This document shows, piece by piece, positions 29,668 to 39,041 of a stretch of 64,000 nt of DNA (position 1 is its first letter; each line of letters starts with the position of its first letter). The stretch is from Variovorax sp. 770b2 (GTDB lineage Bacteria; Pseudomonadota; Gammaproteobacteria; Burkholderiales; Burkholderiaceae_C), in assembly GCF_900115685.1 (NCBI RefSeq), contig NZ_FOXJ01000001.1, forward strand, positions 3,296,670 to 3,360,669, read 5' to 3'. Position numbers and translations under genes: made by a program. Under the pieces are notes generated by a model that saw nothing but the letters and a program-made list of their open reading frames with translations, was not told the DNA's origin and did not search any database.

Positions 29668-30645
29668 CTACAGATTCAATAGCACGGCGCCCCAGGTGAA
29701 ACCACCGCCCACGCCTTCGAGCATGAGGGTTTCGCCCTTCTTCACCTTGCCGGAGCGCACCGCTTCGTCGAGCGCCAGTGGAATCGAGGCCGCCGAGGTG
29801 TTGCCGTGCTCGTTGACCGTGACGATCAGCTTCTCGCGCGGCAGCTTCAGCTTCCTGGCCGTGCCTTCCATGATGCGGATGTTGGCCTGGTGCGGAATCA
29901 GCCAGTCGATGTCGGCCTCGGTCTTGCCGGCCTTGGCCAGCGCAGTGCGCGCCGCCTCTTCGAGCACACGGACCGCCAGCTTGAACACGGCCTGGCCGTC
30001 CATGTGCAGCAGCGGCGTGCCCAGCACGTTCCCGCCGGACACGTGGCCCGGCACGCAGAGGATGCCGACGTGCTTGCCGTCCGCATGAAGATCGCTCGAC
30101 AGGATGCCGGGCTCGTCGCTGGCCTCGAGCACCACTGCGCCCGCGCCGTCGCCGAACAGCACGCAGGTGGTGCGATCGTTGAAATCGAGAATGCGGGAGA
30201 ACACTTCCGCGCCGATCACCAGTGCGCAGCGCGCGCTGCCGGTGCGGATCATCGCGTCGGCCACGGTCAGCGCGTAGACGAAGCCGCTGCAGACCGCCTG
30301 CACGTCGAACGCCGGGCAGCCGGCGATGCCGAGCTTGTTCTGCAGGATGGCGGCCGACGATGGAAACACCATGTCGGGCGTCGAGGTCGCCACGATGATC
30401 AGGTCGACATCGCTGGGCTTGCGGCCCGCCGCTTCGAGCGCGTGCTTCGCAGCCTCCAGGCCAAGATCGCTGCTGCCGACATCCGGCGCGGCAAAGTGAC
30501 GCGCGTGAATGCCGGTGCGCTCGACGATCCACTGATCGGAGGTTTCGATGCCGCGCAGCGCCAACTCCTTGGCGAGATCGTCATTGGTCACTCGGCGGGG
30601 AGGCAGATAGCTGCCGGTGCCGGTGATGCGTGAAAAAGGGGTCAT
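29668..30645 (-). CDS. fabH: Beta-ketoacyl-ACP synthase III
   Basis: FabH starts fatty acid synthesis by condensing acetyl-CoA with malonyl-ACP. The 325-residue product has Cys119 ([11 protein letters not shown]), the His of PHQANIRIM, and a catalytic Asn near NEHGNTS. The ATG shares one base with the plsX stop (TGATG); the TTG codon just before it is inside that overlap. The rpmF-plsX-fabH order is conserved in many proteobacteria. Confidence 0.96.
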   Translation of the reverse strand: MTPFSRITGTGSYLPPRRVTNDDLAKELALRGIETSDQWIVERTGIHARHFAAPDVGSSDLGLEAAKHALEAAGRKPSDVDLIIVATSTPDMVFPSSAAILQNKLGIAGCPAFDVQAVCSGFVYALTVADAMIRTGSARCALVIGAEVFSRILDFNDRTTCVLFGDGAGAVVLEASDEPGILSSDLHADGKHVGILCVPGHVSGGNVLGTPLLHMDGQAVFKLAVRVLEEAARTALAKAGKTEADIDWLIPHQANIRIMEGTARKLKLPREKLIVTVNEHGNTSAASIPLALDEAVRSGKVKKGETLMLEGVGGGFTWGAVLLNL

Positions 30646-31742
30646 CAAACGTGAAGGGCCGTCGCGTCGACCGGCACCGCCGGTTCCTGCCGCGCGAGCA
30701 AAGGCGCGGCGTGGGCGATGCGGGCCCGCACGCGATCGAGCAGGTTGTTGCGAGCGGCATCATAAGCGCGATCCAGCGCATGTCCGAAAGCCACTTCATC
30801 GGCCGAGCCATGGCTCTTGAAAACCAGGCCGCGGAGGCCCAACAACGCGGCGCCGTTGTACCGACGATGATCCAGGCGACTTTTGAACGCTTTTAGAACC
30901 GGATAAGCAACAATTGCCGCAATCTTCGTGAAAATGTTTCGCGAAAATTCGACGCGAATGAACTCACCGATCATCGAGGCCACGCCTTCGCTGGCTTTCA
31001 GCGCGACATTTCCAACGAAGCCGTCGCAGACGACGATGTCGGTCGTGCCCTTGAAGATGTCGTTGCCCTCGACGTTGCCGTAGAAGTTCAAATCTTTGGA
31101 ATTGGCGGCCGTACGCAGCAGTTGGCTCGCTTTTTTGATCGTTTCGCTGCCTTTGATGGCTTCTTCGCCGATATTGAGCAGGCCGACCGAAGGCGCCTCA
31201 TTGCCGGTCAGCGCCGAAACCAGCGCCGAGCCGAGTACGGCGAACTGAAGCAAATCCTCGGCATCGCAATCGACGTTCGCACCCAAGTCGAGCACGGTGG
31301 TTGCGCCGCCTTTCGCGTTCGGGAGTTGCGGCGCGATCGCGGGGCGATCGATGCCGTCGAGCGTCTTGAGTAGATAGCGCGCGATCGCCATCAAGGCGCC
31401 GGTGTTGCCGGCGGAGATGGCGGCCTGGGCTGCGCCGTCCTTGACCTGCTGGATTGCGACGCGCATCGAAGAATCCTTCTTCTTGCGCAGCGCGATTTCA
31501 ATGGGATCGTCCATGCCCACCACTTCGCTGGCGGCAACGATGCGGGCACGTGGATGTGGGGCGAACCCCGCCAGTGCGGCCGGCGCACCGACCAGCAACA
31601 ACGACGCTTCGCTGTGCCGCTCGAGAAACGCGCGGCAGGCCGCGAGCGTGACGTGCGGCCCATGGTCGCCCCCCATGCAATCCACGGCGAGCGTGATTGC
31701 GGAAGGCGCAGCAGTGAATTCGGGAGAAGAAGACGTAGCCAT
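30645..31742 (-). CDS. plsX: Phosphate acyltransferase PlsX
   Basis: PlsX makes acyl-phosphate from acyl-ACP, feeding PlsY in phospholipid synthesis. The 365 residues include the N-terminal signature [12 protein letters not shown] and the later [22 protein letters not shown] and [11 protein letters not shown] blocks. I use the ATG giving MATSSSPEF rather than the TTG one codon earlier. It sits 61 bases after rpmF, in the usual position ahead of fabH. Confidence 0.95.
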   Translation of the reverse strand: MATSSSPEFTAAPSAITLAVDCMGGDHGPHVTLAACRAFLERHSEASLLLVGAPAALAGFAPHPRARIVAASEVVGMDDPIEIALRKKKDSSMRVAIQQVKDGAAQAAISAGNTGALMAIARYLLKTLDGIDRPAIAPQLPNAKGGATTVLDLGANVDCDAEDLLQFAVLGSALVSALTGNEAPSVGLLNIGEEAIKGSETIKKASQLLRTAANSKDLNFYGNVEGNDIFKGTTDIVVCDGFVGNVALKASEGVASMIGEFIRVEFSRNIFTKIAAIVAYPVLKAFKSRLDHRRYNGAALLGLRGLVFKSHGSADEVAFGHALDRAYDAARNNLLDRVRARIAHAAPLLARQEPAVPVDATALHV

Positions 31743-31803
31743 CAAAACAAAGGCCCGACGCTACAGGGAAAGTAGCTTCGGGCCTTGGCCTTGGGATGCG
31801 AGA

Positions 31804-31986
31804 TCAGGCTTCGGACTTGTTCTTGAGCACCTGGCGGCCACGGTAGAAACCGTTCGGGCTGATGTGGTGGCGCAGGTGCGTTTCGCCAGTGGTCGGCTCC
31901 ACGGCGATGCCGGGCACAACCAGTGCGTTGTGTGAACGGTGCATGCCGCGCTTGGAAGGCGACTTCTTGTTTTGCTGGACGGCCAT
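31804..31986 (-). CDS. rpmF: 50S ribosomal protein L32
   Basis: The 60-residue basic protein begins [20 protein letters not shown] and carries [14 protein letters not shown]. It has no cysteines, so it is the zinc-independent form of L32. An AGGAG ribosome binding site precedes the ATG. It lies between yceD and plsX as in E. coli, linking ribosome and lipid synthesis genes in one transcript. Confidence 0.97.
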   Translation of the reverse strand: MAVQQNKKSPSKRGMHRSHNALVVPGIAVEPTTGETHLRHHISPNGFYRGRQVLKNKSEA

Positions 31987-32150
31987 GATGGCTCCTGGAC
32001 TGTTAGGTGAGTGATTGGATGCGCTCTTTTGCGGTGGCGATACAAAAAAGTGAGCGGCATGTATGGAATGCCCCTGTTTGTCATCTCTGTATCGCTGCTC
32101 ACGGCGGCGCGCGCGAAGCCCATGATTATAGCCCAGGTGCCGGGAAAGGG

Positions 32151-32708
32151 CTACTTGCCCTCTTCCGGCTTGCGCGAACGCAACGCTCCGAGCACCGCGA
32201 ACGGGTTCGGCTTGGCTTCCTCGGCGGCTTGGAAGTCATCGTCGCTGGACGACAACTGGACGGGCACCGGACAGACGTCATGGACGGGCATGACGGGAAT
32301 TTCCATCAGGAGCTCGTCCTCGATCAGGGTGTGCAAGTCGAAATCCCGGCTGACGACCAGCAGGTCTTCCTCGGATTCGTCGTCCTCCGACTCCGCCGTG
32401 GCCTCGTCGGCGACGAAACGGAACCACCGATCCACCACGAGCTCCGCCTCGACGGGCGCCAGGCAGCGCTGGCAAGTCAGCGGAACGATCGCCTCGGCTT
32501 CCAGGTGCAGCCAGGGGGCCGCCTTGCCATCGGCGCCCGGGCGCTCCTCGCCGGCTGCTTCCCAGTGGACGACCGCATCGGCGGCCGAATCCGCCAGTTC
32601 GGCCACAAGGCGCACGTAGTTCGGGACCGGGTCGGCGGCATTCAGGGTTGCGGCTGCGGCGGCAAAGCCGGCCACGTCGAGCCGTTCGGGGGCAAATTCT
32701 CTCTTCAT
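32151..32708 (-). CDS. yceD: YceD family protein (DUF177)
   Basis: The 185-residue acidic protein contains the family's [11 protein letters not shown] core near residue 100 and a later HDVCPVP. YceD proteins are encoded next to rpmF in most bacteria and have been linked to 23S rRNA accumulation or 50S assembly; the mechanism is not settled. The start is the ATG giving [10 protein letters not shown]. Longer in-frame readings run into the divergent maf gene. A -10-like TAGACT lies only seven bases upstream of the ATG, suggesting a leaderless message. Confidence 0.88.
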   Translation of the reverse strand: MKREFAPERLDVAGFAAAAATLNAADPVPNYVRLVAELADSAADAVVHWEAAGEERPGADGKAAPWLHLEAEAIVPLTCQRCLAPVEAELVVDRWFRFVADEATAESEDDESEEDLLVVSRDFDLHTLIEDELLMEIPVMPVHDVCPVPVQLSSSDDDFQAAEEAKPNPFAVLGALRSRKPEEGK

Positions 32709-32715
32709 CCGCGCC

Positions 32716-32781
32716 AGTCTAGCGCGCCACCGCTTCACCGTCATGGTGCGTGGCGGAGGATTCGTGCGGCTCACGCACAAT
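32716..32781. promoter_or_regulatory. Divergent promoter region yceD / maf
   Basis: Between the two ATGs (80 bases apart) there are two -10-like hexamers facing outward: TAGACT (minus, 32716-32721) and CACAAT (plus, 32776-32781). Each ends seven bases before its ATG, which places transcription starts at or next to the start codons. -35 elements are not obvious. Confidence 0.45.
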
Positions 32782-32788
32782 CGTCCCC

Positions 32789-33370
32789 ATGCAACGCCCT
32801 GTGATCCTCGCCTCGACCTCGCGCTACCGCCGCGAACTGATGAACCGCCTGCGCCTGCCCTTCGATGTGCACGCCCCGGAAGTCGATGAAACCGCGTTGG
32901 ATGGCGAAACGCCCCGCGCCCTGGCCGAACGCCTCGCATTGGAAAAAGCCAACGCCGTCGCCGCCCGCTTCCCCGAAGCGGTGGTCATCGGCTCCGATCA
33001 GGTGGCCGACCTCGCAGGCGAGGCGCTCGGCAAGCCCGGCGACCACGCCCGCGCCACCGCTCAATTGCGCCGGATGCGCGGCCAGACGCTGATCTTCCAG
33101 ACCGCCGTCGCCGTCGTCTGCCACGCCACCGGCTTCGTCCAGCGCGACCTGGCGCCCGTGCGCGTCGTGTTCCGCGAACTCAGCGACGCCGCCATCGAGC
33201 GCTACCTTCAAGCCGAGCAGCCCTACGACTGCGCCGGCAGCGCCAAGAGCGAAGGCCTCGGCATTGCATTGCTGAATGCCATCGACAGCGACGACCCGAC
33301 CGCCCTGGTCGGCCTGCCGCTGATCCGCACCTGCCAGATGCTGCGCGCCGCGGGGGTCGAACTCCTGTGA
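32789..33370 (+). CDS. Maf family nucleoside triphosphate pyrophosphatase (YceF type)
   Basis: This 193-residue Maf protein opens with VILASTSRYRRELM, the nucleotide-binding motif. The conserved EVDET, GSDQVA and SAKSEGLGIAL blocks follow. Maf proteins hydrolyse non-canonical or modified NTPs; the YceF subgroup acts on m7GTP. The location next to yceD-rpmF, where E. coli has yceF, supports that subgroup. The stop overlaps the GTG start of the next gene by four bases. Confidence 0.88.
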   Translation: MQRPVILASTSRYRRELMNRLRLPFDVHAPEVDETALDGETPRALAERLALEKANAVAARFPEAVVIGSDQVADLAGEALGKPGDHARATAQLRRMRGQTLIFQTAVAVVCHATGFVQRDLAPVRVVFRELSDAAIERYLQAEQPYDCAGSAKSEGLGIALLNAIDSDDPTALVGLPLIRTCQMLRAAGVELL

Positions 33371-34128
33371 CCCACGGCAAGCTCTACCTCGTTCCCGCGC
33401 CGCTCGATTTCGGCTGCGATGTCCAGGCCCCGCTGCAGGACGCCCTGCCGCTCGGCACCCTGCAGGTGGCCGCCGGCATCACGCACTGGATCTGCGAGAA
33501 CGCAAAATCCGCCCGCGCGTACCTCAAGCGCATCGACGCGGTCGCACCGCTGGCCGCCCCGCTGCAGGCGCAGGTCATCCAGGAGCTACCGCGCGAAGTG
33601 CACAAGAAAGGCGATCACGCCGGCCAGTTCGACGCCCGGCCTCTGCTGGCCGCCGCGCTCCAGGGCCACGACATCGGCCTGTTGAGCGAAGCCGGCATGC
33701 CGGCCGTGGCCGACCCCGGCTCCTCGGTGGCGCGCGCCGCGCACGACCTGGGGATCACCGTGGTGCCGCTGACCGGCCCGGTTTCGCTGCTGCTGGCGCT
33801 GGCCGCGAGCGGCCTGAACGGCCAGAACTTCGCCTTCGTCGGCTACCTGCCGCAGGACGCGAGCGAACGCCAGGCCCGCATCCGCGAGCTCGAAGCGATC
33901 GCCCTCAAGACCGGCCAGACGCAGCTGTTCATCGAAACGCCCTACCGCAACGCCGCCCTGTTGCAGGCCTTGGTTCAAACGATGCACCCAAACACCCGCC
34001 TTGCCGTCGCGCGCGGCCTGACCCTCGCAACGTCCCATGTGCGCAGCGAAACCGTGAAGTCCTGGCGCGCCAAGCCGCAGACCGCGACCGACGAGCGCCT
34101 GCCCGCCGTGTTCGCGATCGGGCGCTGA
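33367..34128 (+). CDS. SAM-dependent methyltransferase, tetrapyrrole methylase fold (RsmI-related)
   Basis: The 253-residue protein has the TP-methylase fold. It shows KLYLVPAPLD at the start, LLSEAGMPAVADPGSSVARAA in the middle, then VPLTGPVSLLLALAASGL and FVGYLPQDASERQ. This matches the RsmI family, which 2'-O-methylates C1402 of 16S rRNA. However, the N-terminal and central substrate regions are the shorter, divergent type often present as a second paralogue in betaproteobacteria. True RsmI may be elsewhere. Starts at GTG, overlapping maf by four bases. Confidence 0.8.
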   Translation: MTHGKLYLVPAPLDFGCDVQAPLQDALPLGTLQVAAGITHWICENAKSARAYLKRIDAVAPLAAPLQAQVIQELPREVHKKGDHAGQFDARPLLAAALQGHDIGLLSEAGMPAVADPGSSVARAAHDLGITVVPLTGPVSLLLALAASGLNGQNFAFVGYLPQDASERQARIRELEAIALKTGQTQLFIETPYRNAALLQALVQTMHPNTRLAVARGLTLATSHVRSETVKSWRAKPQTATDERLPAVFAIGR

Positions 34129-34130
34129 CG

Positions 34131-35282
34131 ATGGTGGCAATCACCGCCGGCACGCGCTGGGCCTCGCGCGCGCAGTTCTTTTCTTCTGGCTTCATCTTCG
34201 CGACCTGGGGCGTGCACGTGCCCACGGTCAAGGCGCACTACGGCCTGGACGAGGCCCAGCTCGGACTGGCCCTGCTCGCCGCTGGCGCCGGCGCGATGGT
34301 TGGACTGACCAGCGCGGGGCGCTGGATCGGCCGCCATGGTCCGCGACGGATCGCTGCCCTTTCCGGCTGCGTCTATGCGCTCTTGCTGGCCGGCCTCATC
34401 GCCATGCCGGGCTACTTCGCACTGATGGGCCTGCTGGCCGCATTCGGGCTCGTCACCAGCGTGTTCGACGTGGCCATCAACACCGAAGCGGCCCAGCTCG
34501 AAATGCAAAGCGGCACGCCGCTGATGAGCGGCATGCACGGCATGTTCAGCCTGGGCGGCATGGCGGGCGCCGCGAGCGGCAGCGCGGTGCTTGCGGCGGG
34601 CATGGGTGCGCAGACGCACCTGCTGCTCGTTGCCGCGGTGATGGTGCTGCTCGTTGCCGTGTCTTCGACGCGCATGCTGCCCAAGGCAGTCGCCACGGGC
34701 AATGCGGCCGGCGCCGATCACAGCTTTCGCTTGCCCCGCGGCCCCCTCGCGGTGCTCGGCGTGCTGGCTGCGCTGGGCCTGATCGCCGAAGGCGCGATCT
34801 ACGACTGGAGCGTTCTCTATATGCAGCAGGAGCTCGGCAGCCCGCAGAAGCAGGCGGCGCTGGCCTATGCCGCCTTTTCCGCGGCCATGGCCGCTGCGCG
34901 CTTCGGCGGTGATGCGATGCGCGCCCGCTTCACCCCGGTTGCCTTGCTGCGCGGCAGCGGCGTGCTGGCGGCCGCGGCGATGACCCTGGTGCTGTCGACC
35001 GACCTGCCCTGGCTCGCGCTGGTCGGCTTCGCAGGCGTCGGGGTCGGTTTTGCGAACGTGGTACCGATCCTGTTCGGCGCCTCGGCCCGCGTCCCGGGCG
35101 TCGAGCCCGCGAGCGGCATCGCTTCGGTGTCGGCCGTGGCCTATCTGGGATTCATGGCCGGACCCGCGGTGATCGGCCTGCTGGCGCGGGCCAGCTCGCT
35201 GACCGCCGCGCTCTATGTGGTGGTGATCTTTGCCGCGGCGCTGGCCGCTTCGGCCCGCTTCACGCGCAGCGAAGCGGCCTGA
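34131..35282 (+). CDS. MFS transporter
   Basis: A 383-residue permease with about 12 transmembrane helices. The early region reads RAQFFSSGFIFATWGVHVP, and GRWIGRHGPRRIA marks the loop between helices 2 and 3 as in MFS carriers. The NTEAAQLEMQSGTPLMSGMHG stretch, with a Ser-Gly-Met-His-Gly motif, recalls the FucP/YbjJ-like branch. Substrate unknown. The ATG is two bases after the methyltransferase stop, so it is the third gene of the maf unit. It is convergent with the sppA-like gene. Confidence 0.8.
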   Translation: MVAITAGTRWASRAQFFSSGFIFATWGVHVPTVKAHYGLDEAQLGLALLAAGAGAMVGLTSAGRWIGRHGPRRIAALSGCVYALLLAGLIAMPGYFALMGLLAAFGLVTSVFDVAINTEAAQLEMQSGTPLMSGMHGMFSLGGMAGAASGSAVLAAGMGAQTHLLLVAAVMVLLVAVSSTRMLPKAVATGNAAGADHSFRLPRGPLAVLGVLAALGLIAEGAIYDWSVLYMQQELGSPQKQAALAYAAFSAAMAAARFGGDAMRARFTPVALLRGSGVLAAAAMTLVLSTDLPWLALVGFAGVGVGFANVVPILFGASARVPGVEPASGIASVSAVAYLGFMAGPAVIGLLARASSLTAALYVVVIFAAALAASARFTRSEAA

Positions 35283-35304
35283 AGATCGAAGGTCTTGATC
35301 TGCT

Positions 35305-36348
35305 TCAGCGCAGCGCGGGCGTCGCGACCTGCAGCGAGCGCACAGAAGCCTCGCCCATCGCAGCGCCGAACTTCTTGGCCAGCTTCTCGGCCACGTTGTC
35401 GCGACGGGTGTAGTCGATGACCTCTTCGGCCTTGATCACCTCGCGCGCCACGAAATCGACGTTGCCGAGCTGATCGGCCAGGCCGTACTCGACCGCCTGC
35501 TCGCCGCTCCAGAAGAGGCCGCTGAAGAGGCCCGGGGTGTCCAGCTTCAGTCGATCGCCGCGGCCGGTCTTCACCACATTGATGAATTGCGCGTGGATCT
35601 GGTTGAGCATCGTCTGGGCGTGCGCGCGCTGCGCGTCGCTCATCGGGCTGAACGGATCGAGGAAGCCCTTGTTCTCGCCGGCCGTGAGGAGGCGGCGCTC
35701 CACGCCCACCTTGTCCATCACGCCGGTGAAGCCGAAGCCATCCATCAGCACGCCGATGCTGCCGACGATGCTGGCCTTGTCGACGAAGATCTTGTCGGCG
35801 CCGGCGGCAATGTAGTAAGCCGCCGAGGCGCAGGTCTCCTCGACCACCGCGTAGACCGGCTTCTTGTGCTTGGCCTTCAGGCGCTTGATCTCGTCGTTGA
35901 TGATGCCGGCCTGCACGGGGCTGCCGCCCGGCGAGTTGATCAGCAGCACCACGCCCTTGGCGCCGTCGTCCTCGAAGGCCGTCTTCATGGCGGCCACGAC
36001 GAACTCGGCGCTCGCGTCGCCGCCCGCTGCGATCTCGCCCTTGATCTCGACGACGGCCGTGTGGGCCGTGGTCTTGGCCGTGCTCGGCGTGCTGCGCGAG
36101 AGCGCGAACCAGGCCAGGAAGATGAAGAAGGCGAGCCACGAAAGACGCACGAAGGTCTTCCAGCGGCGCGTGGACTTCTGCTCGCTCAACGCGGCGAAGG
36201 CCAGCTTTTCAAGCGTTGCGCGCTCCCAGCCGGGGCGCTGTGTGGGGTCTTGGGCCATGTTCTTGGGGGTGTCTTGCGAGGGCGTGAGGGGAGCTGCCGG
36301 CTCAAACGGATCGAAACCTTCAGGTTCCCTGCGAGTCGGGTCGGTCAT
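35305..36348 (-). CDS. S49 family signal peptide peptidase (SppA-like)
   Basis: A 347-residue inner-membrane serine protease. A cytoplasmic tail is followed by one transmembrane segment (about 66-84) and a ClpP-like periplasmic domain. Key features are LLINSPGGSP (substrate groove), the nucleophile Ser175 in CASAAYY, SIVGSIGVLMDGFG, and the general-base Lys227 in AGENKGF. The single-domain length matches the short SppA/36K type, not the double-domain E. coli SppA. Family role: degrading residual signal peptides in the membrane. It is followed after three bases upstream by a Rieske gene, so cotranscription is likely. Confidence 0.9.
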   Translation of the reverse strand: MTDPTRREPEGFDPFEPAAPLTPSQDTPKNMAQDPTQRPGWERATLEKLAFAALSEQKSTRRWKTFVRLSWLAFFIFLAWFALSRSTPSTAKTTAHTAVVEIKGEIAAGGDASAEFVVAAMKTAFEDDGAKGVVLLINSPGGSPVQAGIINDEIKRLKAKHKKPVYAVVEETCASAAYYIAAGADKIFVDKASIVGSIGVLMDGFGFTGVMDKVGVERRLLTAGENKGFLDPFSPMSDAQRAHAQTMLNQIHAQFINVVKTGRGDRLKLDTPGLFSGLFWSGEQAVEYGLADQLGNVDFVAREVIKAEEVIDYTRRDNVAEKLAKKFGAAMGEASVRSLQVATPALR

Positions 36349-36351
36349 GTG

Positions 36352-36720
36352 TCAGAAGGTGAGAGGTTGGAGGTTCCAGTCAGTATGCCAGTGCACCACG
36401 CCGTCGCGTTCGCTCAGGGCGATCTTCACGAGGCCGCCGCGGCAGGGGCCGCCCATGCATTCGCCGGTGTCGGGCGAATAGACCGCGCCGTGGGTGGCGC
36501 ACAGCAGCCACTGGCCGGTGTCGTCGAAGAAGCGGTCGGGCTGGAAGTCCATTTCCATCGCCACGTGGCTGCACCGGTTGAGGTACGCATGCGGCTGGCC
36601 CTCGAAGCGCACCGCGAAGGCGCGGCAGGTCTCGCCGCCGTGGATCACGTCGAAAGGTACGGCCCGGCCGCCTTCGACCAGGTCCGAGGCATTGCACAGC
36701 GGGATGTGCTCTTCGCTCAT
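36352..36720 (-). CDS. Rieske [2Fe-2S] domain protein
   Basis: The 122 residues form a single Rieske domain with both cluster ligand pairs: Cys50-x-His52 (RCSHVAME) and Cys74-x-x-His77 (LCATHGAVY). There is no membrane anchor and no oxygenase catalytic domain. It is therefore a small ferredoxin-like electron carrier of the NirD/BphF kind or a stand-alone regulatory Rieske protein. It sits between the HAD phosphatase and sppA-like genes; a conserved role for this trio is not known to me. Confidence 0.88.
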   Translation of the reverse strand: MSEEHIPLCNASDLVEGGRAVPFDVIHGGETCRAFAVRFEGQPHAYLNRCSHVAMEMDFQPDRFFDDTGQWLLCATHGAVYSPDTGECMGGPCRGGLVKIALSERDGVVHWHTDWNLQPLTF

Positions 36721-36730
36721 GGCGAGATCC

Positions 36731-37405
36731 TCAGGCGTTGTCCAGGAGCCAGGTCTGGAGCGCGGGCACCGAGTGAGCGACGAACAGCGGCTTGAATTCG
36801 TCGAAGCTGGCGGGCTCGTGCGCGCCGTAGCTCACTGCGACGCTGGCGCAGCCGGCGTTCGTCGCCAGCTGCAGGTCGTGCGTGGTGTCGCCGATCATCA
36901 ATGTCCGCTCGGCCGGCACGTCGAGCTCTTCCATCAGTTCCAGCAGCATGCGCGGATGCGGCTTGCCGAAGGTCTCGTCGGCCGTGCGCGAGGCGTCGAA
37001 GCGATCGCGCAGGGCGACGGACTTCAGCGCCTCGTTCAGCCCGCGGCGCGACTTGCCGGTGGCCACGGCCAGCTTGTGGCCGCGCGCGCGCAGGGCATCG
37101 AGCATCTGCAACGCGCCGTCGAACAGCACCAGGTCGTCCTGGTGCTGCAGGTAGTGGTAGCGGTAGCGCGCGCCGAGCTCGGCGTACTTTTCCTTCGGCA
37201 CATCGGGCGCCGCGCGCGCGAGCGCTTCTGCCAGCCCCAGGCCGATCACCCAGGCGGCGTCGTTCTCGGTGGGCTTGGCGCCGCCGACATCGATCACCGC
37301 GGCCTGGATGCAGCGCACGATCAGGCGCGTGGAGTCGTAGAGCGTGCCGTCCCAGTCGAAGGCGATCAGGTCGAAGCGGGGAGGTCTGGCGGAGGAATCA
37401 GTCAT
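36731..37405 (-). CDS. HAD-IA family hydrolase (phosphoglycolate phosphatase-like)
   Basis: The 224-residue protein has HAD motif I DWDGTLYDST with nucleophile Asp17 and acid Asp19. Motif II is seen in LAVATGKSRRGL, the motif III lysine in FGKPHPRML, and motif IV in MIGDTTHDLQLA. A helical C1 cap lies between motifs I and II. This is the Gph-like group; the exact phosphate ester substrate cannot be read from sequence. Its start overlaps the rluC stop by eight bases, an arrangement (rluC followed by a HAD gene) common in proteobacteria. Confidence 0.87.
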   Translation of the reverse strand: MTDSSARPPRFDLIAFDWDGTLYDSTRLIVRCIQAAVIDVGGAKPTENDAAWVIGLGLAEALARAAPDVPKEKYAELGARYRYHYLQHQDDLVLFDGALQMLDALRARGHKLAVATGKSRRGLNEALKSVALRDRFDASRTADETFGKPHPRMLLELMEELDVPAERTLMIGDTTHDLQLATNAGCASVAVSYGAHEPASFDEFKPLFVAHSVPALQTWLLDNA

Positions 37406-38495
37406 GGGCCGTGGGAGTGGGGTGTTGGGCAAGCGCCTGGAGCGCGGAGGGTGGCATCAGCGCGTGCAGTTCGGACGGCAGGTCGGCCTGCAGCGCCATG
37501 CGCTCGCCGCCCGCCGGGTGGTTGAACTGCAGTCGCCACGCGTGGAGAAACATGCGCTTCAAGCCGAGTTTCTGCAACGCGCGCTGGCGCTCGGAATCGC
37601 CGTACTTGTCGTCGCCCGCGATCGCATGGCCGGCCGAAGCCAGGTGCACGCGGATCTGGTGGGTGCGTCCGGTCTTGATCGTCACCGCCAGCAGTGACAG
37701 CGGCGTGGCGTCGCCCGGCAGCGTGAGCCGTGCGAGCACGCGAACGAGCGTCACGGCGCGCATGGCGTCCGGGTGGTCCTTGGCGACCACGCGCACGCGG
37801 CGTTCGCCGGCACCGGCGCCGGAGCCATCGGGCAGCAAATACTTGGCGAGCGGCGCATCGAGCACCTTCTTGTTGGCGGGCCAGTCGCCTTCGACCAGCG
37901 CGAGGTACGTCTTGCCGGTCTCGCGCTCGCGGAACTGGTCCTGCAGCGCGACCAGCGCGCTGCGCTTCTTGGCGACCAGCAGGATGCCGGAGGTCTCGCG
38001 GTCCAGCCGGTGGACCAGTTCAAGGAATCTGGCGCCCGGGCGCGCCGTGCGCAGTTGCTCGATCACGCCGAAGCTCACGCCGCTGCCGCCGTGCACCGCC
38101 ACGCCGGCGGGCTTGTCGATGGCCAGCACGGCGTCGTCTTCGAGCAGCACCGGGAATTCGCGGGCCGGGGCGGGTGGCGTGGCGCCCTCCTCCGCGCGGG
38201 GCGATATCCGCACCGGCGGGAGCCTGACCACGTCGCCCGCCTCGATGCGGGTCTCGGCCTGGACGCGCCCCTTGTTGATGCGCACCTCACCCGACCGGAT
38301 GATCCGGTAGACGTGCGTCTTGGGCACGCCTTTCAGATGGCGAAAAAGAAAGTTGTCCAGGCGCTGCCCCGCAGACTCCGCGTCGACAGTGATGAATTTG
38401 ATAGCGCCGTGCGCGCCTGCCTCGGCCCCGGCATTTCGATCTGCGGGATTTGGAGCGGTCTCGGGGCTTTGCTTCGCACCTATAATGTTTTTCAC
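37398..38495 (-). CDS. rluC: 23S rRNA pseudouridine synthase RluC
   Basis: RluC makes pseudouridines 955, 2504 and 2580 in 23S rRNA. The 365 residues have an N-terminal S4 domain (AGQRLDNFLFRHLKGVPKTH and IRSGEVRINKGR) and the RluA-type catalytic core with HRLDRETSGILL, where the Asp is catalytic. The start is GTG; a disordered N-terminal tail of about 30 residues precedes the S4 domain, so a later start is possible. It is divergent from rne, as in E. coli. The rne promoter candidate overlaps the rluC start region. Confidence 0.92.
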   Translation of the reverse strand: MKNIIGAKQSPETAPNPADRNAGAEAGAHGAIKFITVDAESAGQRLDNFLFRHLKGVPKTHVYRIIRSGEVRINKGRVQAETRIEAGDVVRLPPVRISPRAEEGATPPAPAREFPVLLEDDAVLAIDKPAGVAVHGGSGVSFGVIEQLRTARPGARFLELVHRLDRETSGILLVAKKRSALVALQDQFRERETGKTYLALVEGDWPANKKVLDAPLAKYLLPDGSGAGAGERRVRVVAKDHPDAMRAVTLVRVLARLTLPGDATPLSLLAVTIKTGRTHQIRVHLASAGHAIAGDDKYGDSERQRALQKLGLKRMFLHAWRLQFNHPAGGERMALQADLPSELHALMPPSALQALAQHPTPTAHD

Positions 38496-39041
38496 CAGCG
38501 CGGTCGTGTAAGTGCTTGATTAGACAGAAGTTTAGAGCACTGACGACCATGCTGTGAGGTCGATGCCGCTTTGGCGCCGAGCTGCAAACCCCGCGCAATT
38601 GCGCAAAGTGGCAGGCCCGGCACCCAAGTCAAGCCGACACCCACGAAACACCGATACGGAATACCCAGCCTGCAGCTTCCAAGCTGCCGGCGGATCGAAG
38701 CGAGTCCCTTGTTGTGTTGATGCTGCTGATTCAAATATGCCTTCGCTGGCCGACCTGGCTTCTGCCAGCGGCCTCCGGCATTGGATCTTTTGCAGCGCGC
38801 GCCCCCCTTGCGCAACCGGCTATCGAAAAGATCGCCACTCAACACCGAATCTGGCTCGCGCCCATCCACGCGCCCCCACCCCGGCTGTCTTCTTGAGCTG
38901 ACGCTCGAGAGGCCTGCTCGCGCCTGGCGCGGCAGTCACAGCATCCGGGGCCAAGCGGCAATTCCCTGGTTTCGCGGGCGTCGTCCGTGCATCGTTGGCT
39001 CGTCATGAGCCGGTAAACGATACATATAAGGACAACGCATC
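38481..39041 (+). promoter_or_regulatory. Candidate rne promoter and long 5' leader
   Basis: A perfect TATAAT (38481-38486, plus strand) within the first codons of divergent rluC could start a transcript with a leader of about 550 nt before the rne ATG. The stretch has no plausible gene. It holds potential hairpins, for example GCAGCTT/AAGCTGC at 38672-38687 and the palindrome GCGCAATTGCGC at 38593-38604. In enterobacteria RNase E autoregulates by cleaving its own long leader; a similar role here is inference. AAGGA lies a short distance before the ATG. Confidence 0.5.

Noticed and set aside
38554..38901. Short open frames on both strands in the rne leader
   Set aside because: No credible ribosome binding site, no recognisable protein, and position within a likely untranslated leader.
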